Source: RFSX01 sp964495785
Lineage (GTDB): Bacteria > Bacteroidota > Bacteroidia > Chitinophagales > Saprospiraceae
Assembly (NCBI GenBank): GCA_964495785.1
Contig: CAZBXL010000006.1
Coordinates: forward strand, 1 to 64,000
Length of the DNA stretch: 64,000 bases
Direction of reading: 5' to 3'
In this document: positions 34,120-42,761 of the stretch, in pieces
How positions within the stretch are numbered: the stretch's first letter is position 1
How the letters are laid out: each line of letters starts with the position of its first letter
Translations under genes and position numbers: made by a program
Notes under the pieces: generated by a model
Seen by the model: only the letters and a program-made list of their open reading frames with translations
What the model was told of the DNA's origin: nothing
Databases searched by the model: none

Positions 34120-35184
34120 TTAGCTTTCTACCATCTTATCGGCGTTCTCTGCTATCTGGAGTTTCTCTATGATCTCTTCTATCTGACCGTCCATGACTTT
34201 ATCGAGGCTATATAGAGTAAGATTGATTCTATGATCAGTACATCGATTCTGAGGAAAATTATAAGTTCTTATTTTGTCTGATCTATCTCCACTTCCTACG
34301 AGAGATTTTCTTTTTTCTTTCTGCTCTGCATAGACCTTTTGCTGCTGCGCTTCCTGTATTCTTTGATAGAGCTTTTGCATGGCGATCTCCCTATTTTTAT
34401 GCTGAGATCGGGAGTCTGTACTTTCTGATACAATGCCTGTGGGAATATGAGTAAAACGAACCCCAGATTCTGTTTTATTAACATGCTGACCCCCTGCCCC
34501 ACTTGCTCTAAATGTATCTACCTTAAGGTCATCTTTTTTGATATCTATATCTTCCATTTCGTACTTAGGCATCACAACTACAGTTGCTGCAGAGGTATGC
34601 ACACGACCTTGAGATTCCGTCTTTGGGACTCGCTGCACTCTATGTGCACCAGATTCGAATTTTAGTTTTCCGTAAGCGTCCTGACCAAAAACTTCAAGGG
34701 TTAGTTTATTAAATCCTCCAGAGGAACCTTCATTTACAGAAACGGTCTCCACTTTAAATCCATTATTTTCAAAGTACTTCGTATACATTCTATAGAGATC
34801 TCCGACAAATATGCTGGCTTCGTCGCCACCTGTTCCAGAACGTATTTCGAATAGTACGTCTAGCTCATCAGTTGGATCTTTGGGTATCAATAAAAAGTTG
34901 AGATTTTCTTCTATTTCTTCAAGTTTAGGCTTTAGTTCATTGAGCTCTTCCTTTGCCATGTCTTGCATATCAGGATCAGGATCAGACAGCATCAACTCTG
35001 CATTTTCGATATTGGCTTTTACCTCCTTGTAGTTTTTATATTCCTCAACGATGACTTGTAATCCTTTGTATTCTTTATTCAATTTAGAATACGCTTTCAT
35101 ATCACTTATGATTTGTGGATCAGAAAGTCTTTCTTCTATCGTATAGAAGTGGTTTTGAATAGAATCTAATTTCTCTATCAACAT
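34120..35184 (-). CDS. prfA: Peptide chain release factor 1
   Basis: RF1 recognises UAA and UAG and releases the finished chain. The 354-aa protein has the GGQ catalytic motif in RASGAGGQHVNKTESGVRFTHIPTG, the following RSQHKNREIAM block and the C-terminal RTYNFPQNRCTDHRINLTLY, which identifies RF1 rather than RF2. A perfect hairpin CGAAAAT-G-ATTTTCG (35207-35221) lies 23 nt upstream of the start, in the leader between this gene and the small anti-sigma-like gene. Confidence 0.94.
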   Translation of the reverse strand: MLIEKLDSIQNHFYTIEERLSDPQIISDMKAYSKLNKEYKGLQVIVEEYKNYKEVKANIENAELMLSDPDPDMQDMAKEELNELKPKLEEIEENLNFLLIPKDPTDELDVLFEIRSGTGGDEASIFVGDLYRMYTKYFENNGFKVETVSVNEGSSGGFNKLTLEVFGQDAYGKLKFESGAHRVQRVPKTESQGRVHTSAATVVVMPKYEMEDIDIKKDDLKVDTFRASGAGGQHVNKTESGVRFTHIPTGIVSESTDSRSQHKNREIAMQKLYQRIQEAQQQKVYAEQKEKRKSLVGSGDRSDKIRTYNFPQNRCTDHRINLTLYSLDKVMDGQIEEIIEKLQIAENADKMVES

Positions 35185-35257
35185 AAATAAATAGCAATGA
35201 TAAGCCCGAAAATGATTTTCGAATCAATGAAGTAAAATATAAGTATTGCTAGTAAAG

Positions 35258-35491
35258 CTAAAGGTTGATCTTATTTTTGATCGTCTCAATAAAATCTGAA
35301 GGAACAGTAAAGCGTGATACGTTACTTTTAATAAAGTCTCTGCTTTTCTTCTCTTGGTTAAAAATCTCAGAGCAAGTAGGATTGTTATTTACTTGATTGA
35401 GGAGCTCTGTTGATTCTTTTTCGTTAAGTGCATTATCAAAGTAAAGATTCACTTTGTTTTGCATTTGCTGTACGGAGTAAGGATTTTCCAT
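35258..35491 (-). CDS. Small putative anti-sigma factor
   Basis: The 77-aa protein (MENPYSVQQMQNKVNLYFDN and on) is small, soluble and helical, ending FTVPSDFIETIKNKINL. The segment VNLYFDNALNEKESTELLNQVNNNPTCSEIFNQEKKSRDFIKS resembles the N-terminal zf-HC2-like part of anti-sigma factors, although only one cysteine remains and no zinc motif is complete. It follows the second ECF sigma gene by 112 bp on the same strand. The ATG at 35491 is preferred over a TTG 11 codons upstream. The role is inferred from position and likeness. Confidence 0.65.
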   Translation of the reverse strand: MENPYSVQQMQNKVNLYFDNALNEKESTELLNQVNNNPTCSEIFNQEKKSRDFIKSNVSRFTVPSDFIETIKNKINL

Positions 35492-35603
35492 TTTCACTTT
35501 GTTTTTTAAAAAAACTTCGAACAATTAAAAAATAACTCTTAATACTATACTTACTAATGGACTTGAATACAAGTATAAAAATCAAAAACGAATTTTCAAA
35601 AAT

Positions 35604-36197
35604 TTATTCTTCTTCAGAACTTTTTGCCTTTTTACTTTTGCCTCTTTTATCTTCATATCCCATAACTGATGCATAAGATTTAAGCTTTTCTTTGAGCATA
35701 TTCCGGGCTCTGAATAATCGTGATCTGACTGTGCCTATGGGTACATCTACGATCTTAGCAATCTCTTCATATGTGAAACCCTCAACATCACAAAGTAATA
35801 CGACAGTCCTAAAATCGATAGGCAAAGAATTAATAGCATTAGTGACTTCGTCACCCATCATATTGCCAAATAATTCTTCCCTTAAATCAAGATAACCAGC
35901 GATCTTGGAATCATCGCTGTCGTGATAATTAACAATATCTTGAAAGTCAACTCTAGTTGGTTGTTTACTGCGCTTACGATAATGGTTGATGTAAGCATTT
36001 TTCAAGATTTTAAACAACCAAGCTTTCGCATTAGTTCCCTGAATATATTTATCTATGAATCGATGTGCTTTCATATAGGTCTCTTGGACCAGATCATTGG
36101 CATCATCATCATCGTAAGTAAGGTGAAATGCAAATGTTTTCAGTGCATCTATATGAGGAAGAAGCTCCTCTTCAAATATGGCGTGTTTCTTTTCCAA
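35604..36197 (-). CDS. ECF sigma factor (RpoE-like)
   Basis: The 197-aa protein has region 2 (ALKTFAFHLTYDDDDANDLVQETYMKAHRFIDKYIQGTNAKAWLFKILKNAYINHYRKRSKQP) and region 4 (INSLPIDFRTVVLLCDVEGFTYEEIAKIVDVPIGTVRSRLFRARNML) of a Bacteroidota RpoE-like ECF sigma, plus a basic/acidic tail KRGKSKKAKSSEEE. It starts with TTG at 36195-36197; AAGG lies a few bases upstream as a weak ribosome-binding site. This is the second ECF sigma of the window. Its leader lacks the GTAACC-N16-CGTCTA motif seen at 7 kb. Confidence 0.93.
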   Translation of the reverse strand: MEKKHAIFEEELLPHIDALKTFAFHLTYDDDDANDLVQETYMKAHRFIDKYIQGTNAKAWLFKILKNAYINHYRKRSKQPTRVDFQDIVNYHDSDDSKIAGYLDLREELFGNMMGDEVTNAINSLPIDFRTVVLLCDVEGFTYEEIAKIVDVPIGTVRSRLFRARNMLKEKLKSYASVMGYEDKRGKSKKAKSSEEE

Positions 36198-36263
36198 TGA
36201 CCTTAATAGTATAATTATTAATAATTCAGACCCTTAAATGTGTCTATCCTTAAGTCAAACATA

Positions 36264-36271
36264 CAAATTTA
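36264..36271 (-). promoter_or_regulatory. Possible -7 box of the second ECF sigma gene
   Basis: TAAATTTG on the minus strand fits the Bacteroidota TAnnTTTG consensus and lies 66 bp upstream of the start. The matching -33 TTTG is missing, so support is limited. Confidence 0.3.
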
Positions 36272-36328
36272 ACACCATAAGTACAGATTTACACATATCT
36301 CTGAGATGTAGACATCAATACTATGTAC

Positions 36329-36970
36329 TTACACCACTTTTATAATCGCCTCTTGAGTTACAACGTAGACATTGTCCTCCTCGATGGGACTTATATTATA
36401 GGTGCCAGTAAATGCTCCAAAAGCAGGTAATATGGCACTCTCAGCGCCAAAGTGGAAGCATGCCAGCCTCAATTGCTGTAAGCCCTTACCCTTCATGACA
36501 ATAGATGGATGTATGTGCCCACACATATTATACATTCCTGGATGCTGGGATGGCTTGTGTGTAAATGAAAATGGTGGACAATCTAACTCGATATACGTCT
36601 TTAAGTTATCAGCTTGGTAATTATCTACGGAGAGAATATCGTGGTTACCCATTATGAGATGAAACTGTAGATCTGGAAATAACGAAAGAAACTCTATAAA
36701 TCTGGCCCATTGGTCATTATAATCACTATGAAAAAGATCTCCCAATATGTAGACGACCTCGATATCATTGTTAAGAAGTAAGTATGAGAATCGATCAAAA
36801 TTGTCCTTTTCAATCTCCTTTGGTAGGGGGATACCAGCATTTCTAAAATGAGTCACTTTGCCGAGATGTAGGTCCGCGATTATTAATGCTTTCTTAGCAG
36901 GCCAAATAATGGCTTTCTCTCTTAATAATAAGAGCTCCTCTCCACATAGTAAGTGTGTAATACGATCCAT
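36329..36970 (-). CDS. pdeM: PdeM-type metallophosphoesterase (ligase-associated DNA damage response)
   Basis: The 213-aa protein has the calcineurin-type metal motifs in order: ADLHLGKVTHFRNAGIPLP (D-x-H), LGDLFHSD (GD), MGNHD (GNHD) and the late CGHIHPSIVMKGKGL. The HLGK and FRNAGIPLP blocks identify the family annotated as ligase-associated DNA damage response endonuclease PdeM. It normally clusters with an exonuclease, a DNA ligase and an Lhr-like helicase; none of these is here. It is divergent from yebC. Confidence 0.88.
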   Translation of the reverse strand: MDRITHLLCGEELLLLREKAIIWPAKKALIIADLHLGKVTHFRNAGIPLPKEIEKDNFDRFSYLLLNNDIEVVYILGDLFHSDYNDQWARFIEFLSLFPDLQFHLIMGNHDILSVDNYQADNLKTYIELDCPPFSFTHKPSQHPGMYNMCGHIHPSIVMKGKGLQQLRLACFHFGAESAILPAFGAFTGTYNISPIEEDNVYVVTQEAIIKVV

Positions 36971-37086
36971 AAATTATGCTTGCGAAACTAAGGTATCGTA
37001 ATGAAAATTCTATTTTTTGTAGCGCTAAGCTTGATATGATAGGTGTATAATAATTATTTTCGCAGCTATAATAATCAATAATAACT

Positions 37087-37809
37087 ATGGGACGAGCATT
37101 TGAATATAGAAAAGCGACAAAATTTGCACGCTGGGATAAGATGGCTAAACAATTCTCCAAAGCGAGTAAGCACATCACAATGGCCGTAAAATCTGGTGGT
37201 GCAGATCCTGATACCAATATCGTACTTAGGCGAGCAATACAGAACGCCAAGGCTGTACAAATGCCAAAAGACAAGATCGAGAACGCTATCAAAAAAGCAA
37301 CCGATAAAGACACAAGTAATTACGATGAAGCTGTATTCGAAGGTATGGCTCCACATGGTGTAGCCGTCGTCGTAGAAGCAACCACTGATAATAACCAAAG
37401 AACTGTAGCCAATGTAAGATCATACTTCAGAAAAAAGGGTGGTTCATTAGGCACACAGGGGATGCATGATTTTTTATTTGATCGCAAAGGCGTGTTTTAT
37501 ATTCTCAAAGAACATATCACTGATGCTGAAGAAGCAGAACTTGAGCTTATAGACTATGGCTTAGAAAAAATAGAAGAAGATACCGTAGAGGACAAAGACA
37601 TGTACAAGATATACGTTAGCTTCGAAGATTTTGGAAAGATGCAAGATGCTCTTGAAGAACAAAATATGAAAGTAGAAAAATCAGAGCTGGAAAGAATCCC
37701 GACCATAACCAAAGAGTTAACTGATGAGCAAGTCGATGAGGTCTTAGAATTAGTAGACTTAATGGAACAAGATGATGACGTCAGTAATGTCTTTGTTAAT
37801 CTGGCATAA
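37087..37809 (+). CDS. YebC/PmpR family transcriptional regulator or translation factor
   Basis: The 240-aa protein begins MGRAFEYRKATKFARWDKMAK and contains GGADPDTNIVLRRAIQNAKAVQMPKDKIENAIKKA and EGMAPHGVAVVVEATTDNNQRTVANVRSYFRKKGGSLG, the classic YebC (TACO1-like) blocks. Members act as DNA-binding regulators or help ribosomes through polyproline stretches. A weak promoter (CTTG-N21-TATTTTCG) lies just upstream. Its stop is 29 bp from the second scaffold gap. Confidence 0.93.
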   Translation: MGRAFEYRKATKFARWDKMAKQFSKASKHITMAVKSGGADPDTNIVLRRAIQNAKAVQMPKDKIENAIKKATDKDTSNYDEAVFEGMAPHGVAVVVEATTDNNQRTVANVRSYFRKKGGSLGTQGMHDFLFDRKGVFYILKEHITDAEEAELELIDYGLEKIEEDTVEDKDMYKIYVSFEDFGKMQDALEEQNMKVEKSELERIPTITKELTDEQVDEVLELVDLMEQDDDVSNVFVNLA

Positions 37810-37838
37810 GAACAATGCAAGGCAAGGGAACAGGTTCC

Positions 37839-37938
37839 NNNNNNNNNNNNNNNNNNNNNNNNNNNNNNNNNNNNNNNNNNNNNNNNNNNNNNNNNNNNNN
37901 NNNNNNNNNNNNNNNNNNNNNNNNNNNNNNNNNNNNNN
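37839..37938. other. Scaffold gap (100 N)
   Basis: Exactly 100 unknown bases between the convergent yebC and rpoN genes. The left edge ends with the dyad GGAAC-AG-GTTCC (37827-37838), directly touching the gap. Confidence 0.99.
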
Positions 37939-37964
37939 TCCAATTATATTTATAATCTTGTAGT

Positions 37965-39452
37965 CTATAGTTGTTTTCTAAGCCTCGCTACAGGAATACC
38001 TAACTGCTCTCTATATTTAGCAACAGTTCTTCTTGCTATTTTATAACCTTTATTCTGCAGTGATTCTTTTAACTTCTCATCAGATTCTGGTTTTTTCTTA
38101 TTCTCATTAGCAACGATATCTTTCAAGATATTTTTGACCTCGAGAGTAGAGACCTCCGTCCCATCCTGAGTCGTTATAGACTCTGAGAAGAAATCCTTAA
38201 GTCGTCTTGTACCAAATTCTGTTTGTACGAATTTACTGTTGGCCACTCTTGATATAGTAGAGATATCTAAGCCTGTAATTTCTGATATGTCTTTCAATAT
38301 CATCGGTCTGATCGTTCTCTCATCACCAGTAGTAAAGTAAGAGTATTGAAACTGCATGATAGCATACATCGTATTATGTAATGTCTCTTGCCTCTGCTTT
38401 ATCGCATCAATGAACCACTTAGCACTATCTATTTTTTGCTTAATGAACATGACCGCTTCTTTTTCCTTTCTCTCAGCTCGACGGCCCTTAGTAGTGTCCT
38501 GAAAAGACTTCAACATATCAAGATAGTGATCATTGATTCTTAAGTCAGGAGCATTTTTACTATTAAGCATTAAGTCTAATTCTCCATCTCTATTATTGAT
38601 AATAAAATCAGGAACAATATATTGATTACCCTGCATAGAAGCGTGAGAAAATCCACTGGCTGGCTTTGGATTTAATTTCAATATTTCTTCCATGGCATCT
38701 CTTAGTTCAGATTCTGATAAGAAGAGATTTTTTTGCAACTTTTGAAAGTGCTTTTTTGTAAACTGATCAAAATGATTCTCTAATATCTTAAGAGCAACCA
38801 TCTTTGGTTTTTTATTTAAGTCTGGTTCCTTTTCTATTTTGTCTAATATCTGAAGAATAAGACACTCTTGCAGATTTCTTGCTCCTACACCTGATGGGTC
38901 AAACTTCTGTACATGTCCTAAGACATCTATAATTTCTTGTTCTGTAGCCTCAATGTTTTGCGTAAATAGCAAGTCATCTATAATAGCAACAGGCTCTCTT
39001 CTGAGATAACCATCGATGTCAATGCTACCTATTATTTGTTCGGCTATTGCAAGTTCTTTTTCAGAATCTAAGTCTAACATACCCAGCTGATTTTCCAGAT
39101 AGTCATGAAACGAATGTTCCAAGGCTATAGGAATAGTCTTCTCTTCTATGTCTTGAATAGATTCACTTTTGACTTTATAAGAAGTAGGATCGTCCTCTAT
39201 ATATTCTGTGATGTAATCATCTAACTCAAAGTCATCCGTTTTTTGCTCCTCTTCTCCTTCTTCCGCGTTGTCTAGGTCGTATACCTCAGAGGAATCAGTA
39301 TCTTCACTTTCGTCAAGTGCTGGATTAGTTTCAAGTTCTTCTTGTATTCTTTGTTCTAATGTAGCTGTAGGAATCTGTAATAACTTCATGAGCTGTATCT
39401 GTTGAGGAGACAGCTTTTGGGTCATTTTCTGACTTAAATTTTGTCGAAGCAT
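37965..39452 (-). CDS. rpoN: RNA polymerase sigma-54 factor
   Basis: RpoN directs RNA polymerase to -24/-12 promoters that need AAA+ activators. The 495-aa protein has the glutamine-rich region I (LRQNLSQKMTQKLSPQQIQLMKLLQIP), a very acidic region II (DESEDTDSSEVYDLDNAEEGEEEQ), the core-binding domain, the helix-turn-helix DISEITGLDISTISRVANSKFVQTEFG and the RpoN box ARRTVAKYREQLGIP near the C-terminus. No enhancer-binding protein gene is in the window. It is divergent from the aminopeptidase P gene, with a small dyad ATGCG-TT-CGCAT (39491-39502) between them. Confidence 0.96.
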   Translation of the reverse strand: MLRQNLSQKMTQKLSPQQIQLMKLLQIPTATLEQRIQEELETNPALDESEDTDSSEVYDLDNAEEGEEEQKTDDFELDDYITEYIEDDPTSYKVKSESIQDIEEKTIPIALEHSFHDYLENQLGMLDLDSEKELAIAEQIIGSIDIDGYLRREPVAIIDDLLFTQNIEATEQEIIDVLGHVQKFDPSGVGARNLQECLILQILDKIEKEPDLNKKPKMVALKILENHFDQFTKKHFQKLQKNLFLSESELRDAMEEILKLNPKPASGFSHASMQGNQYIVPDFIINNRDGELDLMLNSKNAPDLRINDHYLDMLKSFQDTTKGRRAERKEKEAVMFIKQKIDSAKWFIDAIKQRQETLHNTMYAIMQFQYSYFTTGDERTIRPMILKDISEITGLDISTISRVANSKFVQTEFGTRRLKDFFSESITTQDGTEVSTLEVKNILKDIVANENKKKPESDEKLKESLQNKGYKIARRTVAKYREQLGIPVARLRKQL

Positions 39453-39618
39453 ATTGAGTTATTCTTTAAAATTAACAATGAATTCGGTTAATGCGTTCGC
39501 ATCTTTGGTTATATTACTATAAACTAAATACAAGAACAATGCCAAATATTAAAAAAAATATTAATATATAATAATCTTTAAATCAATTTAGAATATATTA
39601 GCAAATAATATAATATGT

Positions 39619-41391
39619 ATGATAAAGCAGAGAATTGAATTATTAAGAAGTTATATGAAAATGCATGGTCTCGCTGCGTGCATTATTCCATCTTCAGACC
39701 CACATCAATCGGAATATGTCGCTACACACTGGGAAAGTAGAGAATGGATATCAGGCTTTACAGGATCTTCAGGTCTGATAATCATTACACAACATGATGC
39801 AGGATTATGGACGGATTCTCGATATTTTATTCAAGCTGAAGAAGAACTTAAGGACACAGGTATAGAATTGCATAAAGTGATCAAAAGATCAGAGCCGTCA
39901 CATCTTTATTGGCTGAGAGATCAGCTTACAGAAGGAGAGACTATTGCTATTGATGGACGTCTTTTTTCTAAAGCCCAGCATCAACAGATGTTCAATATCA
40001 TCTCAGACAAGAATATTAAAATCGAATCAAGAGAAGACTTTATATCAGAAATCTGGAAAGATAGACCTGCCTTACCAGTGTCCCAAGCATTTGAGCATGA
40101 TATAAAATATGCGGGTCTATCTAGAGCTGATAAAATAAAGCAAGTAAGAGAAGCTATGATCACAGAAAACGCTGACTACCTATTAGTCAGTAAGTTAGAT
40201 AGTATCGCTTGGACTCTTAATCTAAGAGGTTCTGATATCAGACTTAATCCAGTAATTATCTCTTACCTCGTCATCGCTAAAGAAAAGACTTATCTATTTA
40301 TAGATCGTGATAAGTTGACTCCTGATATTATTAAAGGACTTAAAGAGGATAAAATCATAATTGAAGACTACAATTCCATTGATACTTTTCTCAATAAGAT
40401 AGATAGTCAGTCATCCATTCTTATTAATAAATACAGCACAAGCATAAGCCACTATCAAAAATTAAATTGTGAAATAATCGAACTTAAGAATCCGATTATT
40501 CAGAAGCTTAAGGGGATCAAAAATGATACAGAATGTGATAATTACAGACGATGTTTGATAAAAGATGGTGTCGCATTAACTCATGCATTTAAGTGGTTAG
40601 AAGAAGAGATTCAGCAAAGATCTGTATCAGAATATGAATATGCTAAGAAGATTGCCCACTGTCGAAGTCAGCAAGATCTGTATCATGATGAAAGTTTTGA
40701 TGCTATCGTTGGGTATAAAGGTAATGGTGCCATAGTCCATTACAAGCCCTCTGAAGATGAGAGTGCTCTCATCACTAATGAAGGTCCTCTTCTTGTAGAC
40801 TCAGGTGGACAATATCATGATGGTACAACAGATATTACACGTACATTATACTTTGGTACACCATCCGAGGACTTTAAAGAAGCTTATACTAATGTGCTCA
40901 AGGGTATGATAGGACTCAGCAGAGCTCGATTTCCTAAAGGTACGACTGGAGCTCAGATAGATGTATTTGCACGCCAGCATTTATGGTCTTCAGGTCAGAA
41001 TTACCTTCATGGTACAGGGCACGGTGTAGGATTTTTTCTTAATGTGCATGAAGGGCCGCAAGGATTCTCTTCTGGAACCACAGTACAGGCACAGACTCCC
41101 ATCGTACCAGGTATGGTGACGTCTAATGAGCCCGGATACTATCTTGAGGACCACTTCGGTATAAGAATAGAAAATCTCATTCTCTGTGTAGAGTCTCAAT
41201 ATGAAGATTATTACGAATTCGAGACCATCACGTACTTCCCTATCGATTCAAAAGCTATAATAAGCAATAAGATGACAAGGGCAGAGATAGATTGGATCAA
41301 TGACTACAATCAAATCGTCTATGATAAGCTGAGCCCGCATTTAGATGCAGAGGCACAAAATTGGTTAGCCCAAAAGTGCAAAAGCATATAA
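39619..41391 (+). CDS. Aminopeptidase P family (M24B) metallopeptidase
   Basis: The 590-aa protein is the long, three-domain form of Xaa-Pro aminopeptidase: two creatinase-like N-terminal domains and the C-terminal pita-bread catalytic domain. Metal ligands are visible as the Asp in LLVDSGGQY, the Asp in TTDITRTLYFG, the His in HGTGHGVGFFLN, and the Glu residues in SNEPGYY and GIRIENL. It removes N-terminal residues that precede proline. No signal peptide is present, so it is cytoplasmic. The ATG at 39619 lies in a strongly AT-rich leader. Confidence 0.93.
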   Translation: MIKQRIELLRSYMKMHGLAACIIPSSDPHQSEYVATHWESREWISGFTGSSGLIIITQHDAGLWTDSRYFIQAEEELKDTGIELHKVIKRSEPSHLYWLRDQLTEGETIAIDGRLFSKAQHQQMFNIISDKNIKIESREDFISEIWKDRPALPVSQAFEHDIKYAGLSRADKIKQVREAMITENADYLLVSKLDSIAWTLNLRGSDIRLNPVIISYLVIAKEKTYLFIDRDKLTPDIIKGLKEDKIIIEDYNSIDTFLNKIDSQSSILINKYSTSISHYQKLNCEIIELKNPIIQKLKGIKNDTECDNYRRCLIKDGVALTHAFKWLEEEIQQRSVSEYEYAKKIAHCRSQQDLYHDESFDAIVGYKGNGAIVHYKPSEDESALITNEGPLLVDSGGQYHDGTTDITRTLYFGTPSEDFKEAYTNVLKGMIGLSRARFPKGTTGAQIDVFARQHLWSSGQNYLHGTGHGVGFFLNVHEGPQGFSSGTTVQAQTPIVPGMVTSNEPGYYLEDHFGIRIENLILCVESQYEDYYEFETITYFPIDSKAIISNKMTRAEIDWINDYNQIVYDKLSPHLDAEAQNWLAQKCKSI

Positions 41392-41541
41392 CTGGAATCT
41401 CGACTCAATGGTCATGGAGTCAGTATTGACTGCTGTCAAACTTAAAAAAACGGAATAAAACTAAATACGACTCATTAAAGTTTAAATGGTATTATAATTT
41501 TTTCTGTTTCTTTGTACCATAATAGAAAAACACACAAAATT

Positions 41542-41670
41542 ATGTCAACAGGTAATCCAGAGAATTGGGGAAGAAAAGGTTCAGCTATAGGTAAGTTTTT
41601 AGTTGCCTTGTTTCTATTTTTCTTTTTACTCATATGGGTATATAAGAAAAATCAGCACGGACTTAACTAA
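41542..41670 (+). CDS. Small single-helix membrane protein (42 aa)
   Basis: An ATG frame of 42 codons encodes a hydrophilic N-terminus (MSTGNPENWGRKGSAIGKF), one strong membrane helix (LVALFLFFFLLIWVY) and a basic tail (KKNQHGLN). I do not recognise a family. The leader is AT-rich and the stop lies at the edge of an inverted repeat (41659-41693), which supports a real, separately terminated gene. Confidence 0.55.
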   Translation: MSTGNPENWGRKGSAIGKFLVALFLFFFLLIWVYKKNQHGLN

Positions 41671-41704
41671 ATAGCATTGTCAGAATTAAGTCCCTATAGA
41701 CTTA
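41659..41704. terminator. Overlapping alternative hairpins between convergent genes
   Basis: GGACTTAA (41659-41666) pairs perfectly with TTAAGTCC (41686-41693). The second arm also pairs, as TAAGTC (41687-41692), with GACTTA (41699-41704). The two hairpins exclude each other. Position between the small membrane gene and the PfkB kinase gene suggests a bidirectional terminator, though T runs are short. Confidence 0.45.
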
Positions 41705-41708
41705 TATT

Positions 41709-42620
41709 TTATATTGTGAATTGGCTCATATTCACAAATTGTGCAACTCTATTGCTGATATCATCCTGAGTTAAATTTTTCATTCTTTCTAAGCTAAACT
41801 CTTCTACACAGAATGAAGCCATAGCCGATCCGTATATGATCCCTGTCTTCAGTGTCTCATAGTTAAGTTCTCCTGTCTTAGCTAAATATCCCATAAATCC
41901 TCCAGCAAAAGTATCTCCTGCACCAGTAGGATCTTTGACAACAGCAAGCGGTAATGCTGGAGCAAAAAACATTTTCCCTTCATGGAATAATAAAGCACCA
42001 TGTTCTCCCTTCTTAATGATAAGGTACTCAGGGCCCATTGTATGTATCTTCTTAGCCGCATTAACTAATGAATACTCTCCTGACAACTGGCGAGCTTCTT
42101 CATCATTAATAGTCAGGATATTAACTTTACTGATAGCCACTTTCAATCTGTCCATTGCGATATCCATCCAAAAATTCATGGTATCTAATGCAACGACTTT
42201 TGGATTATTGAGTTGTTCTACAACACGGATCTGGATATCAGGAGTTAGATTACCTAACATGACATACTCACTATCTTTATAACTATCTGGTAGTTCTGGA
42301 TCAAAGTCATCTAATACATTTAGATCAGTAGCCAATGTATCTCTCTGGTTCATATTATCATGATACTTCCCCGACCAGAAAAAAGTCTTACCATCAGCGA
42401 CAACTTTAAGACCTTCCATACTAACACCTCGAGCTTCGAGTTGCTTGATTTCATCAGTAGGAAAATCATTACCAACAATAGATGTTAGTCTAATATCATT
42501 TGTAAAATATGATGCAGCCCATGATATATATGTGCAAGCCCCACCTATGACTTTATCTACTTTGCCAAATGGTGTTTCTATACTATCAAATGCAACTGTA
42601 CCTACTGTGAGAAGACTCAT
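41709..42620 (-). CDS. PfkB-family sugar or nucleoside kinase
   Basis: The 303-aa kinase starts SLLTVGTVAFDSIETPFGKVDKVIGGACTYISWAASYF (family motif 1 region) and has the catalytic block DPTGAGDTFAGGFMGYL with the GAGD aspartate about residue 240. It phosphorylates a sugar or nucleoside; related Bacteroidota proteins are annotated only as PfkB sugar kinases. I chose ATG 42620; the frame extends to a TTG at 42644, but that runs through the palindromic site 42632-42646, which looks regulatory. Confidence 0.88.
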   Translation of the reverse strand: MSLLTVGTVAFDSIETPFGKVDKVIGGACTYISWAASYFTNDIRLTSIVGNDFPTDEIKQLEARGVSMEGLKVVADGKTFFWSGKYHDNMNQRDTLATDLNVLDDFDPELPDSYKDSEYVMLGNLTPDIQIRVVEQLNNPKVVALDTMNFWMDIAMDRLKVAISKVNILTINDEEARQLSGEYSLVNAAKKIHTMGPEYLIIKKGEHGALLFHEGKMFFAPALPLAVVKDPTGAGDTFAGGFMGYLAKTGELNYETLKTGIIYGSAMASFCVEEFSLERMKNLTQDDISNRVAQFVNMSQFTI

Positions 42621-42631
42621 ATTATAATTTT

Positions 42632-42649
42632 TTTTGCGTCGCAAAAGTA
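42632..42649 (-). promoter_or_regulatory. Palindrome overlapping a -7 box before the PfkB kinase gene
   Basis: TTTTGCG (42632-42638) and CGCAAAA (42640-42646) form a perfect 7-bp dyad around one base. On the minus strand the sequence TACTTTTG (42649-42642) fits the -7 consensus TAnnTTTG and shares its TTTTG with the palindrome. A repressor bound here would block the promoter. No -33 TTTG is seen. The ATG is 11 bp further. Confidence 0.45.
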
Positions 42650-42761
42650 GCTAATTAATATATATCTAATCTATCTAAATGGATATTGTGTTGTGAGAAA
42701 GCCAGAGGTCGACGAGCCTACCGTTATGAAAACTACTAAAGAACAGAAGTACAGAACTCTA

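Noticed and set aside
35207..35221. Perfect hairpin CGAAAAT-G-ATTTTCG between the anti-sigma-like gene and prfA
   Set aside because: No T run on the minus strand, so not a terminator; too short to call a regulatory element with confidence. Noted under prfA.
39491..39502. Dyad ATGCG-TT-CGCAT between rpoN and aminopeptidase P
   Set aside because: Arms of 5 bp only and no promoter element beside it; chance cannot be excluded.
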